Source of the DNA: Lates calcarifer
Taxonomy: Eukaryota > Chordata > Actinopteri > Centropomidae
Length of the DNA: 64,000 nt
Reading direction: 5' to 3'
Assembly (NCBI RefSeq): GCF_001640805.2
Contig: NC_066833.1
Span: 13,782,183-13,846,182 of the forward strand
In this document: in pieces, positions 1-14,546 of the stretch
Layout: the number at the start of each line of letters is the position of its first letter
Position numbering within the stretch: position 1 is the first letter of the stretch
Translations under genes and position numbers: made by a program
Notes under the pieces: generated by a model
What the model was told of the DNA's origin: nothing
What the model saw: only the letters and a program-made list of their open reading frames with translations
The model's database searches: none

Positions 1-2600
1 ACACACATATGTTAACTTCCACTGGATTTACTTGTGCTTTTTGATTTCATGTTTTTTTCTGATGTGATTTTGATATATATTTTTTATGAAGAATGAAAAA
101 ACCTATTAGTAAATGTAAACATTGGTAAACATAGTGGATGTCATACTTTTCTTCTACGTAAAATAGTAGAAGAAAAACTAACTATCTAACTTGCAGGTTT
201 CCTGTAGCCTTTTGGCGGGGAGTGCAACTAGTCCAGCGAAAGGATTTCAGGAGGATTTCAGCTACTGAGTAAGCGGAAATGTAACAAGAAAAGGAGGATA
301 TATACACATAACATATACAGATTAAAAATCTGAAATGAACATATGCCATCATATGCCATTTTACACTGACGCTAATAACTTAAGTTTAAAAATGGACATG
401 TGAAGTAAAGCATCCAGTTATCAGAAGTTTTTATTTCAGGCATGTTAAATATGTCTGCACATGTCAGTGATACAAGCTAATACTGGAAGTAAAAAACATT
501 GTGATGTAATTTCACTGATTTAATGATGAACTATAGCTATAACCTCCATAACTGTGTATTTATGGGGGTCATAGCTTTTTAAGGCCATAGTCCCAGTGAA
601 ATAGCTCATACTTTGATCCCATATGCATAATCTCCTCTTGCAATATCCTCAACAGCTACCAGGAGGCCTAATGGACAGATGGTGGTCAAGGTCATTCTTC
701 TCATCTACATGTATGTGTGTCAGTGGCTTTATATCAGGGATGAGAGTCTGGTGCCCAGAATTAGAAACTCAATCACATGAAATTAATTTACAGATTGTAA
801 TTATCTGATTCCAGGTCATTACGGCTGAATAGAATTTCCTCTTAAACAAGATCCCCTTCTTGATGATATTCCATTAAATGTATTTCCAGGTTTTTGGGAA
901 ACAGAACATTTACTGAGGGTAAAATTAAGTTGTGGTCTAGATATTTCAGATGCGCAGTATCAAAAAAACTGCCTGTGTATAGTGAGGTGGATTCTCCCCC
1001 TCCTTCCCTCTGCAGTCTTCTGGTACTAAAAGCTGTGAATCATCAAGGTCACTTCCACTTTGGCCAGTTGCTTCTTTCCTCAGGTGCTGTGACCAAGAGG
1101 CCTTCCCATTTCTCCATGAAAAAGAAAGGTGAGCCAACAGTATCTCCTCTTCAGCAGGGGCCAGCAACATCTGTCTGATGCTCCAGATTTCCACTGTCTG
1201 ATCCTGATGGCTGGCAGGCACAAATAACCTCTGGTGGCCACATGGGGGCTGTATTACTCCTTTAAAGGTCAGCTTCAGTCAACACTACAACAATCGCTCA
1301 AGGAACATTTAATAATGATAAACTGAGATATGCGCCATTCCTTAAAATTAGCACAATAAACTGTATACAGATATACTGTGTACAGATATGGAAACTATGG
1401 AGAGATACTCATACCTAGAACCACTACATTTTATTCCTAGATGGTTGTAACTACAACAGTCACACTTCGGAGGGTGCTCTTACATGTCCAACAACATCTT
1501 CAACAACCCAACATTATGTAATAATGTAATGCAACAGTTCAAACGTAATTCGGTAATATAACTACCTGTATCATGTTAGACAATTTTACGGGAGGAAAAT
1601 TAAATCAAACTGCATGTCTAATAAATGTGGACAATTAGGACTTTTTCTTTGATACAACATAGCTCCAATGAAAACTCTTCACCTTTAAATATAATAATGT
1701 ATTATATAGAGAGTAACTGTGGTTTTCACGTCAACCGTGAGACATTCTGGAAAAACTGACTGCCGTTTTGTCTCTAAATACAGTGTAAACTCGATCCTGA
1801 ACACTTCTCAGGTGGCAAAAGAAATTTCAGCAGAAAAAAGTCTTAAATATTTTTCCGTGATTTGTGGTAGATCGTCAGCCATGACAGTGCACCAGCATGC
1901 GCAAACCAGCGCGTGAAAGAGAGGGAGTGTTTACATTATTAGCTACGTAGCTACACCTTGATGTTTGGCCATTGTCGTTACCAGGACATTTAACACCGCA
2001 CTAGAAGTCCATAGCTTGAGGTTAGCAGCTTGGAGACAGTTGTTGCCTCCCTAACAGACTTAAAGTTAAAGTTAAGTTAAAACTTGCTAAAGTCTGTCTA
2101 AGTCTAAGTCTAAGTAGGTTACTGTGTTTACTTTGTTAATAGCCACTAAAATGATTTGTATAAAGGAAAGGCCATCTTAGAGCTAGCTTCCTGCTAACAT
2201 TTGTATGCTAACGCCCCAAGCTAACCAGACACTCCCAGTACATGTCATGGTCAAAAATTAAATGGCTGTGCAGCATGCTGCATGTGTTGAAACATTATGT
2301 ATTAGTTAAATGAGACTAAACAAGCGCATTTTTAAAAAATAATTTAGTTTCATGGTTTTACGGACAGTTGGATCAGGCTACAAAACAACCCTGGTTCTAC
2401 TGCTCTAGGGAGCAACAAATTAAGTTACTAACATTTACTTTAACGTTACGTTTAATTATCTCAAAGTTTAAATTAATTTACACCTTATTGTTAATTCTGC
2501 CTCTGTGGTAACTTCTAGCATATGGGTGGACCACAACACCATAATTACTAGTCAAGCACAGCTACAGTCCCTACAGTCTAGCTGGGTGACTAGTACAGTC
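1..2600. other. no gene recognised (left flank)
   Basis: AT-rich DNA with only short chance ORFs. A small CpG-containing patch lies at 1870-1915. No domain, exon pair or repeat family was recognised. Confidence 0.6.
1895..1903 (+). promoter_or_regulatory. NRF-1-like half site
   Basis: GCATGCGCA lies within a small CpG-containing patch (1870-1915). It matches part of the NRF-1 palindrome. It is about 0.8 kb upstream of the candidate promoter. Supporting evidence is only the motif. Confidence 0.2.
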
Positions 2601-2619
2601 ATTACGGTAAATGTGGGCT

Positions 2620-3030
2620 GCGGAGCGTCTCTATGTCCGACAGACCAGGAGTTGCACTGAAGACACTGCACCGGACAGGTAAAAAAAATATTACACTTCT
2701 TTATTTCTGTAACAGCGCTGCAATACAACCGAATATATATAAATTAGGAGTGACTGAAAACGTGATATAAGCGGTCAGAGAAAGAGTCTTTGCAGCCGAC
2801 ACTGAATGGACATTTGAGCAAGCATTGAAGCTGAAATGATGAGGTGCCCCTCTCTGTGTGGATAGAGAAAGGACGCATTGTTCGTCTACAGGAGAACTGG
2901 GTCTGTGTTCTTGTGAGTCTGTCTGCTGTCTCATCTGTGTTGTCAATCAGGTGAAACGAGCGGTGTTGCGGAATTAGTCCGATGAATTCACAGCTGAGCA
3001 ACAGATCTAGAAACCAGATCTCTGAGATAG
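2620..3030 (+). promoter_or_regulatory. candidate promoter and first noncoding exon
   Basis: CpG dinucleotides are visibly denser from about 2600 to 3200 than in flanking DNA. A TATA-like element TATATATAAAT lies at 2734-2744. The segment ends in a strong donor, gatag|gtaaga at 3031. An exon starting around 2765 and ending at 3030 would fit a TATA-driven first exon. A second, weaker donor-like site (gacag|gtaaaa) is near 2680. Assigning it to map2 (44 kb upstream of its ATG) is inference; it could belong to a neighbour. Confidence 0.35.
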
Positions 3031-4879
3031 GTAAGACCTATTGATTGATTTAATTATAGTGTCAGCTGTTGGTCCAATTATGAACTTAAAGGCTTGTTTT
3101 GTTGAAGGGTTAAAAGGATATATGTCTGCGTTGTGCTACATGAAGGCTTCACCTATTGCGGTCACTGCGGGAACTTGTCTTGCTGCGGTGGCAGTGCACG
3201 ACGACTGGCTATAGTAAGCCTATAAGACATTGTAGATAGCTCTAACATAAGGTCACTGCGAAAAATAATTGAGGAAAACCCTCTATAGAAATTTAATAGG
3301 GGTTTCTAATTTCTCTAATGGAAGCGAAAGAGAGAGGGTTGCGAATATAGGTGCTGAGTCATATTGGCTAGCCTTTCTCTGATTGACACAAATTAAAGCC
3401 TAGTATGTGCATGTATGTCACTGTCATCATTACTATGCATTTTATGTAATATGATCCATGTGATTTTTAACTGTTGCATTTATGTTGTTGAGCTGATGTC
3501 ATTCGATTTTAAAATCAAGTCTGAAAATGGCTACATTAGACCTGATCTCTTTATTGAACCCCTGCTCCCTCATAAACCCAGTGCTGCAAATGCAGCCAAA
3601 AGAGTCTGCGCTGTTACACCTCAGAGATCATTTAACTCACAGGGAATGGATATTACACAGGGACCTTGTACACGATAGAAGTCTTGAACAGTACATGTTG
3701 GCTTCAGTCGAATCTCGTTTACATACAGGGGCTGGCTATTGATTTCCCTCTGTCAGGTCCACTTGCTACAGTGTTTGCACATACACTTAAATGCCTGATA
3801 TATTCATGATGAGGCTGGGATGCATTGAGTCGTGAATGGTTGGGCAGGCTTCTGGGAGCCCCTCCTCGCAGAGGGAGTGGGCTCATGTTCCTGGAGGACT
3901 AGGCTGGTCGTTTACTGGTTTCTTTTATTCCAGGCAGGTCTGCTTATTTCCTGCTGTAACTGTTATGCACAGGGATGTATTCAGGTGTATATCGCCATTT
4001 TGTGCTTTTTGTCCAACTAAAACAAGTTTTCTGTAATCCACACATCATCATAGTCTTTATTTTTCACAGCCCCTTTTCACTCAAAAATATCAGTAGGTTA
4101 TTTTTTGCAACCCCCAAAGTCCATTAACATTGATACATGTTAATTCACTTAAAATGTGAGTGACAAGATAGGCTAAGTTTACATACTGCATTTGTGTTTT
4201 ACTGAGATGTGAGGTACTGGCCAGTCTTTACAATAATGTGCCTATTCTCTACCAACTCCACTGAGTTAGAAATACTTTCACGTAGAAACTTATTCTTAAA
4301 CTGACAGTGTGTACAGTGTGTAGTACAAATTATAAGCTGATTTACAGAACTAATTTGATAGTAAGTGAATTTTCATTAAGTATTCATCAGGGGAAAAGCT
4401 AAAAGTGTAGATGTCAAGGTGATGCATGGGTAGTCTGTACTGTATCTGAGATAATGAATCACTGGCTTTGTTGTGTGTGGTTGATATATCAGACAGGTTG
4501 GATTGAAAGACTATCAGTCAGTCAGATACCGGAGTGAGCACTTAGAGGATGAGTTACCATTAGGTCTTTGTGTTTCTAGAAGTCCTAGTGAACTTATGCA
4601 ATAATGGTGTGGATGACAACAGATGAAGATGGTGAGGTTTTTGTGAATGAATTGAACACAAGCTGTCTTGTCTAGCATAGCCTGTGGTTTTAGTGTAAAT
4701 GGGAGTGCTCTGTTCCTGATAATAAAATGAATTATAATGGATTTACACATAGATCACATCGGAGACATGAACATTTTATTAAGAAAAACTCCACAAAGAA
4801 CAAAAAACAAAGAGTGGAATAGGGTCAGAGCAGCTCAGAACAGGAAAGAGGTCCCAAAACATTCAGTGCTTATAAAACA

Positions 4880-5000
4880 GAACCTTAACACCAGTTGTTT
4901 GTTTGACTGGCAACCAGTGAAGGGAGGCTAGTCTTTTCTGTGCCAGTCAGGAACCTGGTAGCAGCATGTTAGACCACCTGCCTGGCTGGCTCCCCCAGAG
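4880..5000 (+). repeat. possible dispersed repeat fragment
   Basis: 'ctggcaaccagtgaagggag' and 'tcaggaacctggtagcagca' resemble a repeat I recall from other fish genes' introns. Evidence is recall only. Confidence 0.25.
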
Positions 5001-7954
5001 TTACAAAAAATCAAGAAGGGTAGAGACCAAGGCACAGGGTGTAGCATTTTTCTAGATCACCTCAGACTAAACATTATTCTATTAACATTTCAGCAAACAA
5101 CCTTCAGAAAAATCTGCTACTCCAAAAAAAGTTTTCTATAGCTGTAAAATTCTACAGTCAATTCTGGGCTTTTTATCTTCTTTTTATCCTCTTATTATTG
5201 TTACATTGATTTTCCTTCAGTTACGGTACTGTTTTGCTCACAAACTGAATTGCTGAGATATGGAAAACAACAACAAAAGGAGGACACAGCATCAGCACAA
5301 AGAGTGGAGAGAAAGCAAAGATGAAACTGTCTGTTTCAGTTGCCCACCAGAGTGAAGATCTCACAGACATAGACAGTGGCTAGTTTGGGTTATAAATGTA
5401 ACATTCACCTCTGTTTTCACATCATCTTCATGATAAGCTCATTTAGATAATTGGGTTAAACTGGGGATTTGCTCTCTGACCACATATGTTGCTCACCCTA
5501 ATGGCCTGAGTGTAATGCTGTGTCACTGCATTCCTACTTCAGAAATTAATGTGTAAAATCTTGTAAATTGGTAGAATTGAATGGGCACAATTAAGAAAGT
5601 AAGATGCAGGCTGTGAAAAGACTTTCCTTTAATACCATTCAGAGATGCCCACTAAAATGTCATGGATGGAAATGTAAGAGAAACACTGACTGAATTGATT
5701 ATTTTCATTGTCTTTAGTACAGTCGGCCTTCGGAGTGAGCAGTCCAAGCAAAGGCGCCAGCTCAGTTAGGTAGCACTGTAGCAGCTAGCACTCATGTGGT
5801 GCCACATACTTCAGGTCAGCTTTACATAAGCTCTGTATGTCAGTGAGACAACCTAATCCTGATTCCTACAAAGATACTTAGTCAGCCGGCCATTCTCACT
5901 CACATACACACACACGCACACACAAACAGGCAGTCCTCACTTGTCACATTCAAAGCTTGACGTAATGCTCTGTGTATGTGTGTGAGACAGAGAAATTGGG
6001 AAAGGCTCTTTGCATGAAAGAGGAGAGACACTCAGTGGTAACTTTGGCAGCAGCACCAGCACACCTTGTCTGCCAGCTAACTGCCAATCTCTCTGCCTCT
6101 CTGGCTAAGTGAAGTGCTCCAGGTTTTTGGAAGATTAACACATTGGGAAACACACTTATGAAGTAGTGATAAAATGCTCCCGTGCTTCATGCTAACACGT
6201 GTCAGCTAGGGCTGCAGCCAATTATCACATAATTCTTTATCATGAAGATTTAGATCCTCTATGAGTTCTTATTTTCCAGATTTTAGCATAATCCTTCAAT
6301 ACCTTGAGTCTGTGTATTATACACACTGCATATTAACTTGAGATATTTAATTTGAACAATTTCAGGCAAGCCATGCTCTGAGTCAAAACTAAACTGAAGT
6401 AAGGCAGCCCTTGAGGGAAAATCCTCCATCTCCATACAGTGCTGTTTATTTTGAGATTGGGTATGGGAAACTAGCAGATGTTCAGTACAGGAATAACTCA
6501 CTAAAGGCTGCAATATGTGACTCTTTTATTTGTTTGAGTAGTTAGAATTGTAAAGACTAATGTAAGTGATGTAACAAAATGATTTTTTTTAATTGAACAT
6601 GCCCTGTTGACAGTATTGAATGTCACTTCAAAAACATTTTGCACAGTCCTGCAATTTTCCTGCAGTAGACAACTATTAATGAGAGTTTATTGATTGCTTA
6701 GAGTCATCTAGTGACTGCAGACTGTCTAGACTCAGGTACTGAGATCCAGGATTACCTCTCTTATCTCTACAGACAAAGTTGACCTCTCTTCTTTTGAAGG
6801 GCATGAAGAGAAAATAAAATGCAAGCTGGAACACAGGGCCCATAAACAACTAGAATGCCACTGACAAACTGCTCGGCACTGTATATTAGCCGATGGCTTA
6901 TATTCAGTTTTACAGTGGACGGCCAAGAACACCTACATGGCAACTACTGTATTTAATGCCTCCACTTGTAGTTTACAGCAGGTTGCAGCAGTGAAGCATG
7001 AGTGCTGTTTTACAGCCTTTTTACCTACCATATTTAGTCAGTGATCAAGTTGGACAGATTTAAAATCTGAAAAGATAAGCATATCTGAGGATTCTGTTTT
7101 TCTTAGTGGTGGTAATGAAGGTCAGATATAGTGGCTTCAAGAAGAAAAGTTCATTAAACAGCACTGCACTGCACTTTTAGAAGTTAATCTCCATTGAATA
7201 GTCTACATGTCAAATCTCATATTTAACCCATCAGAGTCAGGTTTTAGTGCCTTGACAATCTCACTGACTGGTCCATCATCAAAGAAAATAAAAAGTGTAC
7301 GTTGTAATCCTGGATCAGCTTTAAAATGCTGATGAGCTGCAGAATGCTGACTTCAGTTGTTATGCTCCTGACAATCCTGTCAGGGAATGGGCCATCACAC
7401 TGACAAGTCTAAACTAAGTAATTTCCATTTTTGGCCACGGTTCAGAAGTGGTATGGCTGACCTCACCTGACCTGCAGCAAAAGCATATCCAATATGTCCA
7501 CTGATAGATTGTACCTGCTACACTGGACAGTCTTACGTACATTTTTTAAATGTCTTGTTGAGACTCTGTTCTTCAGCTTTGATGTGTTCTTCCTGGAGGG
7601 ACACTTGGGGTCAAGCTAGCTGACCTTTAGTTTGTGGGAGGCTGAGATCAGGCAAATCACACCCACAAGAGTCCGACCCAACACCCAGACTCTGTCTGTC
7701 TTCCTGACAACTCTGAGTTCAGGGTAAGCTGCTGCTGTTTGTTGCTTACTGAGCCTCCGTAAGTGAACCCTTTAAATGGTGTGGGTAAAAATGAAGAAAC
7801 TCTGTGTTACTTAACATATTTAAAATACAGTTACAGAGGAATGATGGTAAGGAATGTTACCTTTTGGTAAGATAGTGTCAGTTGACGCCTTAGCAGTATG
7901 TTTGTAATTGTACCAGATTTTCTGTTGAAGTTCTCAGGGATGCCGTCGCCTCAT

Positions 7955-8090
7955 TAAATGCACTCAGGTGCCAGTTTATAAGGCACAGCTAACTAAAACT
8001 ATTGCAGTCTAATGCAATAGTCCTGCAGTAAATCCTACCTTCATGATGGTTATGATGCTTTTTGCTGGAACTGTTATAGAGGGTTGCTAT
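7955..8090 (+). repeat. dispersed teleost repeat fragment
   Basis: Sequence around 'actcaggtgccagtttataa' and 'agtaaatcctaccttcatga' resembles a repeat family I recall from fish genomes. Copies elsewhere in the genome would prove it. Confidence 0.4.
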
Positions 8091-8093
8091 GGT

Positions 8094-8205
8094 GGCTGAA
8101 TAGTAAAGGTAAGATATACCCTATGACTGCAATGTCCACAGTTTGACTCCCAGCTGGATGACCTTTATTGCACACTCAAGCTGAAGCCCTGGCATAATAT
8201 GTGGC
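8094..8205 (+). mobile_element. decayed tRNA-derived SINE
   Basis: A box A-like segment (tggctgaatagtaa) is followed about 50 bases later by a box B-like segment (gtttgactccc), and then 'gacctttattgcacac', which resembles the body of a common fish tRNA-SINE. It is degraded and cannot be a functional tRNA gene. Confidence 0.4.
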
Positions 8206-8545
8206 ATCAAATGCGACACATATAGGTGATGCAGCATGATCCTGTGAGGTAACAGGCTGATAGAGATATCAACAGGCCAGCTGTCATAGCTTTACATATT
8301 ACAAATGGAAGCATCAAATAAATAAATATAAAATTCCAACTAGAATTTTGAATGGGGTATTTATTTTTGGACCAGTCTAATGTCAGAAGTCTATAGAATA
8401 TAACTATTTCTAGAGAGCCATATTCTCTTCACCCAGCAGGACGCGCAGAGCAGATAGAGATCTGATAGAAATACATGTGTGGGCTGTACCAGGAAAAACA
8501 TAAGGCTGACTCACAGCACACCTAACAATTTGGTGCTGTCTCTCT

Positions 8546-8573
8546 TTCCTCTCCTCTCCTCTCCTCTCCTCTG
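8546..8573 (+). repeat. (CTCTC)n minisatellite-like tract
   Basis: Five or so tandem tctcc/ctctc units. Confidence 0.85.
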
Positions 8574-11500
8574 GAAAGTATGTGTCTTGCATCTAAACTG
8601 TGATTTTTCAGTGTTTGTTGGTGTGTGCATCAGTGTTCGTCACTCAGTCTGTGTGTGGGAGTGTACACTAGTGTGTGGGTATCATTTATGCGATTGTGTT
8701 TAAGGAAAAAAAAATCACCAGCAATATATTTTACTTTGATATCTTGTGTGTGATGTTGAGTGCATCCCAGGCTTTATTTTGTGAAAATACTGTTATTTAG
8801 TTTCTTTTAGTCTGTTTCATCCAGTCAGAATTTTCATACATTTTGGAGAATGTCTTATAAAAAACTCCACAGAAAAGTGTGTGGGCATAGAAATATAGCA
8901 AAATGGCCAGCTGGCTAGAGAAACAATGTTGAAACACTGAGAGCAAAACCTCAGATCTGTGATTGTTTTGCTGCAATCACACCCCATTATAGTTGCGCTG
9001 GAAATCTCAGTGATGTAATCAACATTGTAACATTGGTAATACAGTTATAAAATGTTGCAAGAAAGTAAGAATGTGTATTTATTTAAGAGTAAAATGAAAA
9101 ATAGATTTATTGTTAAGATTAAGGGTCTCTTATTGATGACAGGATAACATTTATCAGAATTCTGGCAGCACACATTTACAGGTCTGATGCAATATAAAAC
9201 TAGTACAAAATACTGGTGAAACCCTCCATGGAGTGTATGAGCATTTTAGAGACTGGGACTCAACTGGCTCACTCTCAGAGAGTCGAAATCCCTGAGACGA
9301 TCCAAAGATGATCCAAATACACTGTCTTCCCACTTATCCATCAAATTCCCACCACCCACCACTTCCTTGTCCACAGGAATTTGAAAAATATCAGTTACAT
9401 ATCTTGAATATCCCCAAACCTTCTCTACATTTTCCTCTGCCATTTCTCGTTCAGGAAGTCTTCATGCACTGCTGACAGGCCTTAGAGTTTGAGGTCTGAT
9501 AGCATAGTACAGCTGCTGTCTAAGAGATCCTGCCAGTCAAAGTGCAATAATCTATGACTGAGCTAAATAAACTGGAGTTTCCTAAAGGTTCTTGATGCGG
9601 TTTTAGGTGGTCCATAGCTGAATTAACTGGAAATGTACTCAAGCCTTGCCTCAAATGTGATTTTATAGGCTGTGCTTTATTGTCTGTTTTTTCATGTTAT
9701 ATTTGATGTTTCAGAATTCCCCTTGATAGTGCCATAATCCCACATTACATTGTGTCATAATGTATATAGTTATTCTTTATCAGATCCCCTCCTAACAGTC
9801 TAACATACTGTAAATGCTGATACTGAGGGAAAAGGTGTGCTTACATAAATCGCTTGTGTTACAGCCTCCGTCTGGATAATTGCATCTCACATCACTGTAC
9901 TGAAATGCTTTAATATTACTGCCCTGTCTCCCATTCTGCTCCTCTAAATGGCTTTTCTTGATGGAGCACAGGGGTTGATGGTGACGCCCCCTAAGGTCCG
10001 CGATGCAGACCAGACACAGGAGTCTGCGGAATGACAGTGCTGCAGAGGAATAAAATCTCCATTTTTATTTAACGTCTAAATGAGAAAAGAGACGGAGAGC
10101 ACTCAAATGAACTGCACAATACGACCTTCTTTCCACCTGCATTAGCATGCCTTTTGGATAATAGCACTGTATTCAGCGAAATGCAAAACCCTATCAATTT
10201 AAGGTGTAAATGCACCTAAGATATATCAAAAGTCCATTTATTCAGGGATAGTCAGAGAGCATTTAATCACATTAACAACAACGGGGTTAATGGAATGTCA
10301 CCATGCTCCACATTAACAAGAAATGTCAGGCTTCTTGTAGCTGTGAAACAAGCAGGATAAGAAATATAATGCGGATAGGGGTAAATGTTACCTGAGAAAA
10401 CGATGTCTGTAGCTGTTAAGGATGTGTTGTTTCTGCTTGTGATGGAGTTAAATGTAACTTATTGAACTAAATATATTTATTAGTGGTTGAGACACAGTCT
10501 GGGTACAGAATATATCAGGAGAAAAAATGCTAAATGCTGATTCACCATTTGCTGACAGCTGATGTCAGATTTTTTTTCTTTGCCTGGCATGCTGGCTTTC
10601 CCTGTTTCCCACCATACTGCCGGAAGTGTCACCAGACGTTTTGTGAAGTGTGTGATCTGTGGTTTTGAACTTGTTGGAAATCTCTGGGAATTCAGAGCAT
10701 AAAAGCTTACAAGATTAGACATGAGAAAAGAACATGAATTATTCCTTTTTTGTTTTGAAGCGTTGCATTTTATCTTTTCAGCAGTCGTCTTTGGGGAAGC
10801 AAGTCGTCCCTCTTTCAGTTATGTAATAAACATCCATGCGTGCAGACCCACACACAAAGCAAAACAGACACACACATCCACACATTACATGCAGCAAGTA
10901 CAAATACACAAAATATCCCTTGGTAGCCAATTAGTATAGATGACTAGATGATGTATTTTTCTTAAATCTGGCATTTCCTGAACTTTTTTGAACGCTCTGT
11001 GTCATTGGGTGTCTTGTGGCAGACTTTTGTCTTCTTGACAGGCCAATCCTATCAGATATCTTCAGTGTGACTGTCACCAGTTCCTACTTAGTGCAGGAGT
11101 CACACAACCCCAAACACTACTGAGCTTTACTCGGAGACGTGTACTGTCACAGCTGAACTATCAAGGATTATCACAGACCCAGTATTGTGTGTGTGCTACC
11201 TTCTCTAAAACATCCTGTGGGTTGACTCTTCAGGGGTGTGGGGAAGCAGCTTCCTTCTTTCAGGCTTTAATCTTGCACCATCTGCTCTGGCCAAACCCTA
11301 TTTTATTCACAACTTACCACATACACCATACTGCACCTCACTGTACTTACGCTGAAGTACCTGTTTAGTCAAAGCATCTTAGGTAGAAGAAGATCACATA
11401 ACCCATCAACAGAAATGTGTACTGTATGCATGTTGAAAGAGGATCCCTTCACAGAGGAACCAGTTATTGTTCCCTGCATCTGAACCTTTTTTGGTGGTGA

Positions 11501-12450
11501 TTTTCAAACTTAAAAAAGAACACACACGTACATACACGCAGAGGTAATTATGCATATTATAAATATGATTCAACACCTCAAACATATCACATAATGAACT
11601 GGAAAGCATCCTCCTTCATGATCTGTCTGACCAATATGGCAATAAATAAAAGAAAAAAAGAATAAAAGAAAATATTTTTTCAATGACATAGAAATTGAGA
11701 TGCCACTATAAACATAAATCCTACTATTCTGTTAGAAAAGCAGCAGCATTATCCGCCTCCAAAAACCTATGGAATGAGATCACAGAACATGTGCACACCA
11801 CATCCTGACAGTAAATTGCAGTTTTGTCCACCAGGTGCACCTCAGCCGACAAAAGAACATGAAGGCTGTGAGAGGAGGTCGTTCATGAGCTTTCCCAAAA
11901 ATGACAAGTGATAATGACATGCATGATAGAATGGTTTTCATTTTATATGTACAGCAGATATGTAGTGTAACATTTGAAATGGATCTATAAGAAAAAGGTA
12001 AGAATGCTCTAGAAACTCTTATAATAATCAGATATCACTTCAATCTCCCATTACGTAAAATCTAAATATATATGGGGCAAAATATACAGTAAATATCAAA
12101 CTGGATGGTTCAGGGAGAACTGCACAAATACAGGTGAAATTACTCAAACATTAAATTTTGTGAAGCTAAAATATGTATAACCACACCATCCGTTCTCTAC
12201 ATCTGCCTCTATTGACTTTCACCTGCCTTGACGTAACAACACACAGTGAAAACCACAGAGACCTTAAGGAAGAGCATACAAAACAACCTGCACACAGAGC
12301 AGCACAAACAATACAATGGTTATTAGATTACCAGGATTAAAGGCTAGTTTATATATGATTAAGTGTGAGTGGGAACCTTCCTACTGGAGGAAATTACAGG
12401 ATTACACCACAGGAAAAGAGGATGGGATTATTTTACTGCCATCACTCACA

Positions 12451-12458
<8 letters not shown>

Positions 12459-12500
<42 letters not shown>
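12459..12500 (+). repeat. (CA)n microsatellite
   Basis: About 21 uninterrupted CA units. Confidence 0.95.
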
Positions 12501-12501
<1 letters not shown>

Positions 12502-14458
12502 GCACAACTACATAGAATGGCATACTGCACGGAGGACATGTCTCAGAGGGAATTTGGTGATTGGGAGAAGAGTGGAAAGGTTCTAGAATAAAAGTTGAGG
12601 TGGATGCGAGAGATTAACCCTACTAAGTCCTTTCTTTTTGTTTTGTCCAATTTTTCAGACTAGAGTGATTGGGACCCCACACAAGAATCTCAGTGAGGAC
12701 ATCATACACCACCAGTGGGCAGCAAAACAAATGTAGAGGGGCACTCAACCAAACTACCTACCTGCATTTGGGGGTTAGAGACATAAAGCAAACTAAAACT
12801 GACAGTAACAAGTAATTTCATATTCAGCCTTGATGACAAAAAAAAAAAAAACCTTAGATAACAGCATTTGTTCTGGCACAGTTTCTTTTGTTGCACAGTC
12901 TTGACATTGCTCTCATAATGGAAGGCTGAATAAGGCAGGACACAGGAAATTATTTTTGGTGAAGTAATTACAGCCCACAGACAGAACACTTCAAATAGTA
13001 TTTCCAAAATGTATTAGTTTTTTAAAGAAAAAAAAAACAAACTTAGATAGATATTTGATATTCAGCCACTTCTAGTCCCTGTGTATCTCAGTTAGCTCCA
13101 TCTAACCCCGACACACACCGTAACTATCTAAGGCTAAATCCCATTAGCCTACTTTCAGTCTGACATACTCAGAACCATTGCTTTCTTCCAGTGGAAGCCA
13201 TTTTGCCCACCTCCCCACTGTCCTCTCTCTTAATCTATTTCTCTCTCTCACACACACACAGTAAACCGCACTGCTCTTTCACTGGCTTCAATCTATTTGC
13301 CTCTTGTCAGCAGGCTTGTCTCCTGTTTGATTTGCTCATTGCAGTGTTCTGCCGTGTTGCAGCACATGTGGGTTTATGTGCCTTTCTCTTGTTTTCAGCA
13401 GCAGGGGCTACACAGGGAGGGGGTTACACATTGTCTTTACCTTATCTATGATTTGGAAGATGATGAGCATATAGTAGGTTGTCTTTAGGATCACATCCCA
13501 TAACATCTGACCACTTCAGTGTCCAAGCAGCAAGAAAATGACAGGTACAGGAAATATGATTAACAAACCATACTGACCTACTGTTATAGTGACCTCTGCA
13601 CTTATTTACTGTATTGTCATTTTGGTGTTTGAGTGTCTCATCAGTTGTTATGCTGTCTCATATTTGCTCATTTGTCCTTTAATCTCAACCCTAACCCAAC
13701 CCAGTCCCTCCACCTTATTTTCATTACAATGATGAATGTAGTAAGGATAGAGGAGAATTCAAACCAAGGTTAAGTTATTGTAGTCATTTGATGTGTGTTG
13801 TGTTTGTGCTAATTGGGTGATATGTCATGGTGTGTGGTAACCAAAGGTCTCATCTTGCTACCCTATCCCATAGCGGCAGACCATAGCAGAATCCATTAGA
13901 TGATCATTGATCTACTCTGAATCATTTTCATTGAAGGTGTATCCTATTTACTTACAGGCATGGTTGCTGAATGTGATTGGTTAACTCTGAACACAGCTAG
14001 AGCCCCCGTTATGAAAGGGCACACAGACTTAAGGCTTTTTTATATTCATTGTATCGTGAAGGTGAAGACTGTCACAGATTCAACAACACACTCAGACACA
14101 TGGTGCTTATGCTGCTAGGTATAGGTAATGTGTGCACAGTCAGTACATAGGCTGTTTGTGGTGAGTAAACACACACAGCAAAAATCAATTAAGTGGTCAA
14201 ATTCATGCAAATAACTTTGTCTTTGCTTTCAGGCTGAACACACATATTTTCATACTTAGATTGATGGAGTCTGAAGCAGAGTATAGTTTTAAGGTTCCAG
14301 GTTAACTTAACAGTAAATGTACTAATATACCTTATATCATAGGTAATTTTTACAATACATTCTCCCAGAATTTGGTCCAGTAGCTTTAGAGGAGCTCCCA
14401 TCCTGTACGCTCCTTCCTCCATTAATCATCAGCTGCCATTTTTGGGAGTGGGGGAGAC

Positions 14459-14486
14459 AAAAATAAATAAATAAATAAATAAAAAT
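14459..14486 (+). repeat. (AAAT)n microsatellite
   Basis: About seven tandem AAAT units. Confidence 0.9.
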
Positions 14487-14546
14487 ACAGCTCCTTCCCT
14501 CTGATATAAACCTTCACTTTGGCCAAATCAGCTAATGCTGTTATCA

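Noticed and set aside
8094..8170. Possible tRNA gene with A- and B-box-like sequences
   Set aside because: No cloverleaf can be completed. The flanking sequence resembles a tRNA-derived SINE body, so it is a decayed SINE.
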